DNA of 64,000 nt from UBA8231 sp964512165 (GTDB lineage: Bacteria > Latescibacterota > UBA2968 > UBA8231), in the NCBI GenBank assembly GCA_964512165.1, contig CAZEHQ010000002.1, positions 1-64,000 on the forward strand, read 5' to 3'. The notes beneath the pieces are model-generated. The model worked only from the letters and a program-made list of their open reading frames with translations, had not been told where the DNA came from and made no database searches. The first letter of the stretch is position 1; each line of letters starts with the position of its first letter. The position numbers were made by a program, and so were the translations under genes. This document shows positions 1-8,775 of the stretch, one piece after another.

Positions 1-1
1 G

Positions 2-3000
2 TTGTGCCGCGCCCATTCCTTGGAGGCGAAGGTTCTTCTCGTGCCCTCCCCGCGCGCCGGGCACAACCTGATCGCCGCCCTGGCTCGCTTCGGACGGTCC
101 TGGACGAACCTGCGCGTCTCCACCCATGTGCACCATGCCCTGGAACGGATCCGTCCGTACCAGCCAACGGCCTGGGGGCGGTGCCTGGGGCAGGACGGGC
201 GCCGGTGGCTCGTGGAGTCGGTGCTGGAAGGACCAGCAGGTGAGGGCGTCCGCCCCGCCACAAGGGCAGCGGGGGCCGGACTGGCAGCGGCCCTGCAGCG
301 GACCTTCGACGAGCTTCGCGCGGCCGGAGTTACCCCTGAGAGAATCGGCGAGCTCCCACCGGGGCCGTTTGCCGGGCTCGGTCCCGTGTACGCCGCCTAC
401 TGCAAGCAGCTCCTCGACCAGGGCTGGTGGGACGATGCCCGCATCCTGAGCGCCGCCATCGATGCCGTGGAGGGCGGCGACGCGCCTCCCCCGGCTGTGT
501 GGATCATCACCGACGAGACCGAGGTGCCGCCCCTGGCACACCGCTACGTCCTCGCCGTTTCCGGCGGCCGGCTGCATCGCATCGGCCGGGCCTCCTACGG
601 AGTGCCGGCTCCCGCGCGCAGCGCCGCGGTCCGCTGGGCGACGGCCCCTATCCCCGGCATGGCGAAGACGGCGGCCGGCCCGGCAGGCCTAGGAGAGGGC
701 CTCCACTCTGCGCCGAACCACTCCCCAATGGCTCCGCGATCCTCTCCTTCCCGGCGTACCGGACCGCTGGAGCAAGGCGACCTGTTCCTGGAACAGCTGC
801 GCGCCGGCGAGAAGGGGGTGCCGCGCGGACGGCTGGGGCCACCGGCCGGACCGGCCTCGCCAGCCGTCGAGGCGGCACCGGGGGGGCGGCTATTCGAAAA
901 GGGCCTGGAGGCCGCCGACCGGGACCGGGTCCGGCTATGGCGCACGATCGGGATGGAAACGGAGATCCGAGCCGTCCTGAGGGACGTGATGCACCGCCGC
1001 ATACCCCTGGACGAGGTCGAGATCGTCTACACCCGCGAAGATCCCTACCGGTTCCTGCTGTTCGACGCGATGGAGCGTTGGGAGTTGCCGGCCGACTTCG
1101 AAGTGGGGGCCCCGGTCGAGAGGACCCATCCGGGCCGCGCGCTGGCGGCCTTTCTAGGGTGGATCCGCGACGGCCTGGACGGGATCGACCTCGCCCGCGG
1201 CTTGAGGTGCGGCGACATGGGCTGGGAGGATTCCGATGCTCCTTCGCGGGCCATCGCCCATCTCCTGCTGGCCGGCCGGGTCGGCCGGGGTCCCGGAGCC
1301 GCCGCCGAGGCGCTGGATCGCGCCGAAGCCGAGGAGCCTGATCCCGAGGGCCTGGAGCCCCCTGCTGCCGCCGCGGCCGGGCGCCGGCTGGCACGGGTGC
1401 AACGGGCTCGAGAGCATCTGGAGCGACTGCACTCGTGGGTTCCCGAAGGGCCGTGTTCCCTGGAGTCGATGGCGGAGGCCTCCGCAGGTTTCCTGAGAGC
1501 CGGGTATCCGGCCGGTCGGGGATCCGGCAGCGGCAGGGACGCCCTCGCCAGCGAGGTGCTGGAGGCCCGCCTGCACGAGGTGTCCCGAGGACCGGAGCTC
1601 ACCGGCACCCCGGCTGAGCAGGCGAGCCGGCTGCTGGAGGCGGTGGCGGGCATGGGTGTGGATGCACAGCGAGCCCGTCCAGGCCGCCTGCATGTGGCGC
1701 CCCTCGATGGCGCCGGCTACACCTTTCGCCGGCACCTGTACGTCATCGGGCTCGACGAGGCCCACTTTCCCGGCGCCGGCTCCCCGGACCCGCTGCTGCC
1801 GGGGGAGTCGCGGCGGGCCCTCGGCCTGCGTTCGGAGCGGTCGCGGCCGGGGGATGCGGTCTTCCAGCTGATTCGTCTGCTCGGCGCCGCCGCGGGCGAG
1901 GTGACGCTGGTGGCCAGCTCCCTGCACCTGGCCGATGGCCGTGAGCCCTATCCAACGCCCCTCTTCGAGCTGGCCAAGGATCAGCTCGGCGTCGAGCCGT
2001 GCTGGAAGTGGCCCCTGCCGTTGGAGCCGGGGGCGGGGGCAGCGGACGATCTCGAGATCGTCCTGGGCCACAGGGGACGACGGGGGTACCGGGAGTCCGT
2101 CGCCGCGGCGTACCCGGACGCTGAGCGAGGTGCCCGGGTCCAGGAGGCACGGATCGCGAGCGTGCCCAGCCGCTTCGATGGCTGGACCGCCGCTCCGGGG
2201 GAGCAGGCCCTCGACATCCAGGGAGGACGGGTCCTGTCGAGCCGCATGCTGGAGACCCTGGCGGCCTGCCCCCGCCGTTACCTGTGGCGGGACGTCCTGG
2301 GGGTGCGCGCTCTTGAGGAGCCCGGGAGGGACTCGCGCCGATGGCTGCAGCCGCTCGAGATGGGCTCGCTGCTCCACGATCTCTTCCTGACCTACATGCA
2401 GAGGCTCGGCGAGCGCGGGGATCGTCCCTCGGCGGCTCACGAGTCCGAGTTGGAGGAGCTTGCGACCGAGGCGATCGCCAGGTGGGGAGAGCGGGTTCCG
2501 GCGCCGCTGGAGGCGGCTTTCCGCAACGACTGCCGAAGGATCGAGCGCGCCTGCCGCATCTTCCTGTTCGCCGAGGCGCAGCGCATGGAACAGGATCCGG
2601 CGATCACGCCTCGCCGCCTCGAGTGGGACTTCGGGGGTGCGGAGGGGGTGGAGGTTCGCCTGTCGCCCCGGGTCGGATTCCGCCTGCGGGGGCGCATCGA
2701 CAGGGTCGACCATGTCGAAGGTACCGACGACTACGAGATCTGGGACTACAAGACGGGCAGCACCTGGGGGTATGACTCGTCGGATCTGCTGGCCGGCGGC
2801 CGCAATCTGCAGTGGGCCCTGTACTCCTTTGCCCTTCCGAGGCTGCTCGGGAGCGGGGAGGTCCGACGCGCCGGGTACTTCTTCGCCTCGGACCGGGGCT
2901 CCGGCCAGCGTATGGCGCAGGAGCCCCCCGCCGCGGACCTGCTGGCCGGAATCCTGCAGCCTCTCTTCGAGCTGGCCAGCGAGGGGTTCTTCCCGGCCCT

Positions 3001-3277
3001 GCACAAAGGGGACAAGAACGGCGGCGGACCGTGCCGCTTCTGCGACTACCGCCGCATCTGCGCCGACGAGGCGCGAGGCGGGCAGCACGTCGATGAACTG
3101 ACCGAGGCGGCGGCACACGCGGCAGCATTGGTCGAGGGCTGGGCGGAGGCCGCCTCGGCCTGCCGCGAGCAGTCCCGCCGAGCCCTCGAGGCGCAGCTGG
3201 CCACCCTCGGCCTGGAACCTGCCGATGTCGTTCCGGCAGAGGCCGTCGCCCTGGCCGCGGAATGGATGAGGGAATGA
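2..3277 (+). CDS. addB: AddB-like nuclease/inactivated helicase subunit, possibly 5'-truncated
   Basis: This is the nuclease subunit of an AddAB-type double-strand-break resection enzyme, which acts on DNA ends before RecA loading. A PD-(D/E)XK nuclease domain lies near residues 790-920, with the core EIWDYKTGS at about residue 913 and an upstream GSLLHDLF helix carrying the H of the RecB-nuclease family. One Cys (AACPRRYLW, about residue 755) and a C-terminal C-x2-C-x5-C (CRFCDYRRIC, about residue 1010) match the iron-sulfur cluster that staples AddB nuclease domains. The N-terminal helicase fold has no Walker A: LLVPSPRAGHN stands where a GKT loop would be. The open frame reaches the window edge; a TTG at base 2 would give 1091 aa, near family size, but the true start may lie upstream. 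It overlaps the AddA-like gene by ATGA. Family assignment is firm; the exact subtype (AddB versus a RecB-nuclease-family relative) is less so. Confidence 0.85.
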   Translation: MCRAHSLEAKVLLVPSPRAGHNLIAALARFGRSWTNLRVSTHVHHALERIRPYQPTAWGRCLGQDGRRWLVESVLEGPAGEGVRPATRAAGAGLAAALQRTFDELRAAGVTPERIGELPPGPFAGLGPVYAAYCKQLLDQGWWDDARILSAAIDAVEGGDAPPPAVWIITDETEVPPLAHRYVLAVSGGRLHRIGRASYGVPAPARSAAVRWATAPIPGMAKTAAGPAGLGEGLHSAPNHSPMAPRSSPSRRTGPLEQGDLFLEQLRAGEKGVPRGRLGPPAGPASPAVEAAPGGRLFEKGLEAADRDRVRLWRTIGMETEIRAVLRDVMHRRIPLDEVEIVYTREDPYRFLLFDAMERWELPADFEVGAPVERTHPGRALAAFLGWIRDGLDGIDLARGLRCGDMGWEDSDAPSRAIAHLLLAGRVGRGPGAAAEALDRAEAEEPDPEGLEPPAAAAAGRRLARVQRAREHLERLHSWVPEGPCSLESMAEASAGFLRAGYPAGRGSGSGRDALASEVLEARLHEVSRGPELTGTPAEQASRLLEAVAGMGVDAQRARPGRLHVAPLDGAGYTFRRHLYVIGLDEAHFPGAGSPDPLLPGESRRALGLRSERSRPGDAVFQLIRLLGAAAGEVTLVASSLHLADGREPYPTPLFELAKDQLGVEPCWKWPLPLEPGAGAADDLEIVLGHRGRRGYRESVAAAYPDAERGARVQEARIASVPSRFDGWTAAPGEQALDIQGGRVLSSRMLETLAACPRRYLWRDVLGVRALEEPGRDSRRWLQPLEMGSLLHDLFLTYMQRLGERGDRPSAAHESELEELATEAIARWGERVPAPLEAAFRNDCRRIERACRIFLFAEAQRMEQDPAITPRRLEWDFGGAEGVEVRLSPRVGFRLRGRIDRVDHVEGTDDYEIWDYKTGSTWGYDSSDLLAGGRNLQWALYSFALPRLLGSGEVRRAGYFFASDRGSGQRMAQEPPAADLLAGILQPLFELASEGFFPALHKGDKNGGGPCRFCDYRRICADEARGGQHVDELTEAAAHAAALVEGWAEAASACREQSRRALEAQLATLGLEPADVVPAEAVALAAEWMRE

Positions 3278-6200
3278 CCGCCCCGCTGCGCCCGGACCAG
3301 GAGGCCCGCCGCCGCATCCGCGAGGACCTCGACGTCAATCTGATGTGCGAGGCGAGCGCGGGCACCGGCAAGACCCGGGCCCTGGTAGAACGGATGGTGG
3401 AGACCGTGGCCTCCGGGGCGGCGGAGATCGACCAGATGGCGGCCATCACCTTCACGCGGAAGGCGGCCGGGGAGATGCGGAGCCGGTTCCTCGGGGCCCT
3501 GCGCGACAAGGCCGAGGAGGAGGCCCGTCTCAACTCGGGGCGAGCGCGGCGTCTGCGGCAAGCCGTGCAGCGGGTGGACCAGTGTGCCATCGGCACCATC
3601 CACGCCTTCTGCGCCCGCCTCCTGCGCGAGCGCCCCTTCGAGGCGGGGCTGCCGCCGGACTTCCGCGAGGTGGAGGAGCGCGACGAGGTATGGCTGGTGC
3701 GTGAGGCCTGGGACCGCTTCCTGCAGGAGAGGTCGGCGGCCGGCGACGAAAGGCTGCTGGCCATGGAGGAGACGGGGCTCACGGCGGAGCAGTTCTACGG
3801 CTTCTACCGGCAGCGCTGCCTGTTCAGCGATCTGGCGCTGAAACCGACCGAAGGCCCCCGGCCCGATCTGGGGCCGGCGGTGGCGAGGGCTTGCGAGCTG
3901 GTCCGCGAGATCGAGGCCGAGATTCCAGATCCGCTGCCGGAGGGAAGGACGGACAGCCTGATGGAGACGGCTCGACGCCTGCGCCACTTCGTCGACTTCG
4001 CCGGCCCGCCGAGCGACGCGGACCGCGAGCGACTGCTGCGCTCCCTGGCCTCGACCCGCCAGACCTCGGTGACCCTGAAGTGCTGGGGGCCAAGGGGCAG
4101 TCCGGAGCAGGCGACGGCTCGACGTCTGCGCGACGAGGAGCTGCCCGCCTTCCGCGATGGCGTCCTCAAGCCCTTGCTGGGAGAGTGGCGCCAGTACGTG
4201 TACCGCCTGACCGGCGATCTGGTGGACGAGGCCATGGGGTTCTACCGCCGGTCCCGCATGGAGGCGGCGACGCTGACCTTCAACGACCTGCTTGAGCTCA
4301 CCGAGTCGCTGCTGCGAGAATCGCACGGCGCCCGGGTGGTCCTGCAGAGGCGGTACCGGCGTCTCTTCGTCGACGAGTTCCAGGACACCGACCCGCTCCA
4401 GGCTGCGATCCTCCTCTACCTGACCGCGGACGACCACGGGGAGCGCGACTGGCGGCGGCTGGTCCCGGCGCCGGGCCGGCTGTTCCTGGTCGGAGACGAA
4501 AAGCAGGCCATCTACCGCTTCCGCCGCGCCGATCTCGAGGTCTACCGCCTGGTCCGCGACCAGATCTCCGGCTCCGGTGGCGACGTCGTGGAGCTGACTA
4601 CCAGCTTCCGGTCGCGGCCCGGAGTCGTGGGGTGGTTGAACGATGCCTTCGAGCCCCAGTTCGAGAGTCACGACGCCCGCTACCAGGCGGCGTATCGCCG
4701 CCTGACACCAGAGCTTCCCGAGAAGAGCGGGGCCGGCGTCTATCGGATGAGAGGGCGGGCGGGGGAAGGCGGCCGCATGGAGCAGGCGCGCGAGGAGGCG
4801 GATCGGATCGCCGGGTTCATCGCCGCCGCCCTGAGGGGCGGCACCGACCTCAACGGGGTGGATGAGGTTCTCGGCGAGACCGCCAGCCCCGGCGACTTCA
4901 TGATCCTGACCCGCACCCGCCGGCATCTGTCCGAGTATTCCCGAGCCCTGGAGGAGCACGGACTCCCATACGACGTCACGGGCGCCGGGTCCCTGCGCTC
5001 ATCCGCAGAGCTGCGCGCCCTGGTGGATGCCCTGGAGGCCGTCCTGCGGCCGGATGACTCCGTGGCCCTGATCGCCAGCCTTCGGGGCCCCCTCTACGGG
5101 CTCGGCGACGATGACCTCTACCGCCTGCGGAAAGCGGGATGGCGGTTCCGCGTTACCGGGGATGCGCCGGAGGGCCTTGAGGCCCCGCTGAACGAGCGCC
5201 TCGATGGCGCCCTCCGCAGCCTGCGCCAACTGCGCCGTGATCTGGACCGGCGCCCGGCCGCCGCCGCCCTCGAGCGCTTCGTCGAAGACTCGGGTCTGGC
5301 CGCGGTGGCCGCCAGCCGGCGGGGGGGGGCCTCCCGGGTCGGCAATCTGCTGAGGGTGCTGTCGATGGTGCGCGAGTGGCAGGGCCGGCGCGGGCTCGAC
5401 TGGGCGCGCATCGTCGCCTGTTTGCGGGATCTGCTCGAAGAGGACGAGCTGAGAGTGGAGGAGATGACCCTCGAGACGGGGCGCCCCGACGTGGTCCGGG
5501 TGATGAACCTGCACCAGGCCAAGGGTCTCGAGGCGAAGGTGGTGTTCCTGGCCGATCCCGCCGATCAGTCGGCGGCGCGGCAGACGGTCGACACCCATGT
5601 GTCCCGCCTGGGGGATTCCCCGCACCTGTCGATGGCGGTCACCATGGGCGGGCGCTTTCGACCGGTGGTGCTGGCCGAGCCCGCAGGGTGGGAGCAGGAC
5701 CAGGCCGAGGAGGAACGGTTCGCCTCCGCCGAGGATTTGCGCCTCGTCTATGTCGCCGCAACCAGGGCCAGAGACGTGCTGGTCGTCTCGCTGCCGGCCC
5801 ACCGCAGCGGCGGTCCCTGGTCGCCGCTCGATCATCGGTTGAGCGGGGCTCGCGAGTTGCCCGTTCCCGCCGCGGACCCTCCCGCGCCGGCGCCGCGGGA
5901 CTCGCCTCCCGCCGCCGACTTCGCGGAGCTCCGTCGGGAGCGGGAGCGGGCACTGGCGGCGGCGGCCGAGCCCTCCTACGGCCAGACGGTGGTGACCGAG
6001 GAGGAAGAGCTGGCGGCGGGCGAGGCGGACCCGGAAACCCGCGGACGGGGGTGGAGCTACGGGACCGCGGTGCACCGGCTGCTGGAAAGCCTGGCGACCC
6101 GGCGTCTCGAGGGGCTGGACGAAGCCGCCCTCCGCGACTTCGTCCGTGGTATACTGTTGGAGGAGGGACTGGACCCCGAGGCCCTGGAGCAGGCGGCCAT

Positions 6201-6543
6201 GACGGCGATCGACCGCTTCCGGGGATCCGAGCTCTGGGGCGAGCTTCTGGCGGCCGGAGACGAGGTGCACGCCGAGGTGCCCTTCGGAGAAGCCCGCGGC
6301 GAGGGGGTGCGCCGGGGGGTGATCGACCTGGTGTACCGCGTCGGGGAAGGCGCCTGGAAGGTGGTCGACTACAAGACCCACCGCGGGGAAGGGGACTCGG
6401 CGATGGAGAGCCTGGCGGCGCGCTACGCGGACCAGGTAGCCGCCTATGCCGAGCACTGGGAGAGGGCGAGCGGAGAACGAGTGACCGAACGGGGCCTGTG
6501 GCTGGCCTCCTCCGACGGTGCGGATCGATACATCGGCCTGTGA
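3274..6543 (+). CDS. addA: AddA-like UvrD/Rep-family helicase-nuclease
   Basis: Superfamily 1A DNA helicase fused to a C-terminal nuclease, the motor subunit of an AddAB-type recombinational repair enzyme. SF1 motifs appear in order: Walker A ASAGTGKT near residue 30, DEFQDTDPLQ (motif II), GDEKQAIYRFRRADL (motif III), TTSFRS (motif IV), MNLHQAKGLEAKVV (motif V) and LVYVAATRARD (motif VI). The C-terminus has YGTAVHRLLE and GVIDLVYR...VVDYKTHR, the His, Asp and D-x-K elements of a RecB-type nuclease. I chose the ATG at 3274 because it forms an ATGA overlap with the upstream stop; an in-frame ATG at 3262 would add four residues. The 1089-aa length is typical. The pairing with the gene before it supports a two-subunit AddAB complex rather than RecBCD, although no RecC- or RecD-like gene can be excluded outside the window. 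Confidence 0.9.
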   Translation: MTAPLRPDQEARRRIREDLDVNLMCEASAGTGKTRALVERMVETVASGAAEIDQMAAITFTRKAAGEMRSRFLGALRDKAEEEARLNSGRARRLRQAVQRVDQCAIGTIHAFCARLLRERPFEAGLPPDFREVEERDEVWLVREAWDRFLQERSAAGDERLLAMEETGLTAEQFYGFYRQRCLFSDLALKPTEGPRPDLGPAVARACELVREIEAEIPDPLPEGRTDSLMETARRLRHFVDFAGPPSDADRERLLRSLASTRQTSVTLKCWGPRGSPEQATARRLRDEELPAFRDGVLKPLLGEWRQYVYRLTGDLVDEAMGFYRRSRMEAATLTFNDLLELTESLLRESHGARVVLQRRYRRLFVDEFQDTDPLQAAILLYLTADDHGERDWRRLVPAPGRLFLVGDEKQAIYRFRRADLEVYRLVRDQISGSGGDVVELTTSFRSRPGVVGWLNDAFEPQFESHDARYQAAYRRLTPELPEKSGAGVYRMRGRAGEGGRMEQAREEADRIAGFIAAALRGGTDLNGVDEVLGETASPGDFMILTRTRRHLSEYSRALEEHGLPYDVTGAGSLRSSAELRALVDALEAVLRPDDSVALIASLRGPLYGLGDDDLYRLRKAGWRFRVTGDAPEGLEAPLNERLDGALRSLRQLRRDLDRRPAAAALERFVEDSGLAAVAASRRGGASRVGNLLRVLSMVREWQGRRGLDWARIVACLRDLLEEDELRVEEMTLETGRPDVVRVMNLHQAKGLEAKVVFLADPADQSAARQTVDTHVSRLGDSPHLSMAVTMGGRFRPVVLAEPAGWEQDQAEEERFASAEDLRLVYVAATRARDVLVVSLPAHRSGGPWSPLDHRLSGARELPVPAADPPAPAPRDSPPAADFAELRRERERALAAAAEPSYGQTVVTEEEELAAGEADPETRGRGWSYGTAVHRLLESLATRRLEGLDEAALRDFVRGILLEEGLDPEALEQAAMTAIDRFRGSELWGELLAAGDEVHAEVPFGEARGEGVRRGVIDLVYRVGEGAWKVVDYKTHRGEGDSAMESLAARYADQVAAYAEHWERASGERVTERGLWLASSDGADRYIGL

Positions 6544-6617
6544 CGGTCTTCGTTGCCGGGATCAGAGCCCCGTTCTAAGTTGACTCCGCCCCCCTTGACG
6601 CACCTCCAAGGATCATC

Positions 6618-7718
6618 ATGAGCCCATCCGGGACGACCTACACCGATACCGGTGTGAAGACCGGGGCGGCGGACGCGGCCCTCGCCCGGCTCGTCGCCCA
6701 TGTCAGCCGCCCCCGGCACCGCCGGGAGGACGGTTCCCGCATCGGCGAGAGCCTCTTGGAGAGCGGTCTCTACGCCTCGGTTCTCGGCCTGGATGACCGC
6801 CGCGGCCTGGCGCTCACCACGGACGGCGTGGGTACCAAGGTCCTGGTGGCGGAGATGGTGGGCCGCTACGACACCATCGGCATCGACTGCGTGGCCATGA
6901 ACGTCAACGATCTCGTGTGCGTGGGCGCCGAGCCCCTGGCCATGCTCGATTACCTGGCCGTGCAGAGGGTCGATCCCGACGTCTTCGACCAGATCGGCCA
7001 GGGCCTGGCCGCGGGCGCCGAGATGGCCAACATCTCCATCCCCGGGGGCGAGGTGTCGCAGATGAAGGAGATCATCCGCGGCCTCGAAGAAGGCCAGGGC
7101 GTCGATCTCGTCGGCGCCGCCGCCGGTCTGGTCGATCTCGATCGACTGGTGGTGGGCGAGGGCATCGAGGACGGAGATGCAGTAGTCGGCCTCGTCAGCA
7201 ACGGGCTCCACTCCAACGGCTATTCCCTCGTGCGAAGCGTCCTCTTCGGCACGCTCGGGCTGGACGCTACCGACCACGTACCCGAGTTCGGCCACACCGT
7301 CGCGGAGGAGTTGCTGCGGCCCACGTCGATCTATGTTCGACCGGCGATGGCCATGCTGCGGGCTGGTCTCCGGGTCCGGGCCTTCAGCCACTTGACCTCC
7401 GGGGGCTTCCTGAACCTGCTGCGCGTCCGGAGCCGGACCGGTTTCGTCCTCCACGCCCTGCCCGATCCGCAGCCCGTCTTCGACCTCATCCGGCGCGCCG
7501 GCCCGGTGGCCGACGAGGAGATGCACCGGGTCTTCAACATGGGCATCGGCTTCGGGGTCGTGGTGCCCGAGGTCGAGGCCGACGCCGTCCGCCGGACCGC
7601 CTCGGAGCACGGGTTCGAGAGCCTGGTCCTCGGCCATGCCAGCTCCAGCCATGCCGGACGGATCCTCCTCGAGCCCCGGGGGCTGGTCGGCGAGGGCGAC
7701 AGTTTCCGCCCCGTGTGA
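6618..7718 (+). CDS. purM: Phosphoribosylformylglycinamidine cyclo-ligase (AIR synthetase)
   Basis: PurM closes the imidazole ring in de novo purine synthesis, converting FGAM and ATP to aminoimidazole ribotide (EC 6.3.3.1) in the cytoplasm. The protein opens with YTDTGVKTGAADAAL, has the glycine-rich DGVGTK loop at residues 69-74, then MNVNDLVCVGAEPLAMLDYL and the GGEVSQM segment that takes part in nucleotide and substrate binding. Length (366 aa) is normal. The ATG at 6618 follows an AAGGA sequence. It stands alone with no other pur gene beside it, which is common in bacteria with dispersed purine genes. A 5-bp GC hairpin directly follows the stop but has no U tract. Confidence 0.96.
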   Translation: MSPSGTTYTDTGVKTGAADAALARLVAHVSRPRHRREDGSRIGESLLESGLYASVLGLDDRRGLALTTDGVGTKVLVAEMVGRYDTIGIDCVAMNVNDLVCVGAEPLAMLDYLAVQRVDPDVFDQIGQGLAAGAEMANISIPGGEVSQMKEIIRGLEEGQGVDLVGAAAGLVDLDRLVVGEGIEDGDAVVGLVSNGLHSNGYSLVRSVLFGTLGLDATDHVPEFGHTVAEELLRPTSIYVRPAMAMLRAGLRVRAFSHLTSGGFLNLLRVRSRTGFVLHALPDPQPVFDLIRRAGPVADEEMHRVFNMGIGFGVVVPEVEADAVRRTASEHGFESLVLGHASSSHAGRILLEPRGLVGEGDSFRPV

Positions 7719-7772
7719 GGCCGGACTTCGGCCCCAAGAGCGCCCGGCACTCTACAAGGCCGTCCAGACCAA

Positions 7773-8651
7773 GTGTTCAAGACTGTCCATCAAGCCGTTT
7801 GGGCCTTCGACGCCGAGTGGGTGCCCGATGCCGACACCGGAAGGCGGGTGTACGCGCTGTCCTCCGACTGCACCGACGAGGAGGTCGTGGCCGAGATGTA
7901 CCAGCGGGGCGGGGCAACCGACGAGGAACCGCGGCCCTACCTCAAGACGGTCATGTGCCGCCTGGTCTCGCTGTCGGCGGTGACTCGCACCGAGGAGGAG
8001 GGCGGAGCGGTGCGCCTGCAGCTGCGCTCTCTGCCAGCGACCACGAACCCGAAGGCGCGCCAGGCGTCGGAGCCCGAGATCGTCCGCCGGTTTCTGGACG
8101 GAGTCGGCCGAGCCAAGCCCCAGATGGTGGGCTACAACTCGGGATCGGCGGATCTGCGCATTCTGGTGCAGCGAGGGGTGGTTCACGGCATTCGGGCCGC
8201 CGCCTTTGCCGAGCGTCCCGACAAGCCCTGGGAGGGCGTCGACTACTTCGCGGGCGGAGACTGGCACGTCGACCTGATCGAGATCCTCGGTGGCTGGGGC
8301 CGCGGTCGACCGTCCCTGCACGAGATGGCGTCGGCCTGCGGGATTCCCGGCAAGTTCTCGGGCGCGGGGGACAGCGTCCAGGACCTGTGGGCGAGAGGAG
8401 AGCTGGGGGCCATCATCGCCTACAACGAGTTCGATGCCCTGACGACGTACCTGCTGTGGCTCCGGGTGGCCCATTTCGGTGGATTCTACGACTCGGACCA
8501 GTACCGGGAGGAAGAGAACCGGGTGCGGGACCTGCTCGAGCGCGAGTCGGCCAGGGCCGGAAGAGGGCACCTGGCCGAGTATCTTCAGGAGTGGAACCGC
8601 ACCCGGCGCCCAGAGGTTGCCGCCAGGACGCAGCTGAATCTCGGTCTGTGA
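7773..8651 (+). CDS. Predicted 3'-5' exonuclease, PolB exonuclease-related family
   Basis: DEDD-fold exonuclease of the PolB-exonuclease-like group (the Pfam family DNA_pol_B_exo2). Motif I is FDAEW near residue 12, motif II is GYNSGSADLRIL near residue 124, and motif III is the NEFDALTTYLL segment near residue 222, together giving the acidic residues that bind two metal ions. There is no polymerase domain, so it is a stand-alone nuclease of 292 aa, the usual size. The start is a GTG at 7773, 54 bases after purM. In other bacteria this family is of unknown physiological role; proofreading or RNA or DNA trimming are possibilities only. Its position between purM and a Fic gene gives no functional clue. 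Confidence 0.82.
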   Translation: MFKTVHQAVWAFDAEWVPDADTGRRVYALSSDCTDEEVVAEMYQRGGATDEEPRPYLKTVMCRLVSLSAVTRTEEEGGAVRLQLRSLPATTNPKARQASEPEIVRRFLDGVGRAKPQMVGYNSGSADLRILVQRGVVHGIRAAAFAERPDKPWEGVDYFAGGDWHVDLIEILGGWGRGRPSLHEMASACGIPGKFSGAGDSVQDLWARGELGAIIAYNEFDALTTYLLWLRVAHFGGFYDSDQYREEENRVRDLLERESARAGRGHLAEYLQEWNRTRRPEVAARTQLNLGL

Positions 8652-8714
8652 AGCAGAGAGCGGGATCGGCCTCGGCGAGCGGGGGAGGGGTGGCGCCGGG
8701 ACGGATAGGCCCGT

Positions 8715-8728
8715 TATAGTATCGATAC
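8715..8728 (+). promoter_or_regulatory. Candidate promoter -10 box with overlapping palindromic operator
   Basis: A TATAGT box at 8715-8720 overlaps the perfect 10-base palindrome GTATCGATAC at 8719-8728, in the 124-base gap before the Fic gene. The -35 region is poor. A palindrome on a -10 box is the usual place for a repressor site; the Fic protein itself has a C-terminal winged-helix-like segment and could be the regulator, which is inference. Confidence 0.35.
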
Positions 8729-8775
8729 GTGCCCGCCGCCAGTAAAACGGATCGAGCCCCAGGCCCAAAGGGGAT

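Noticed and set aside
1154..3118. A 654-codon minus-strand frame inside the AddB-like gene
   Set aside because: No family features; the plus strand carries the nuclease and iron-sulfur motifs.
2..6543. The helicase-nuclease pair as a phage-defence island
   Set aside because: Both proteins carry standard AddAB repair motifs and no typical defence neighbour (methylase, toxin, integrase) is present.
7719..7733. GGCCG/CGGCC hairpin just after purM as a terminator
   Set aside because: Stem of only 5 bp and no following T tract; such stems are expected by chance at this GC content.
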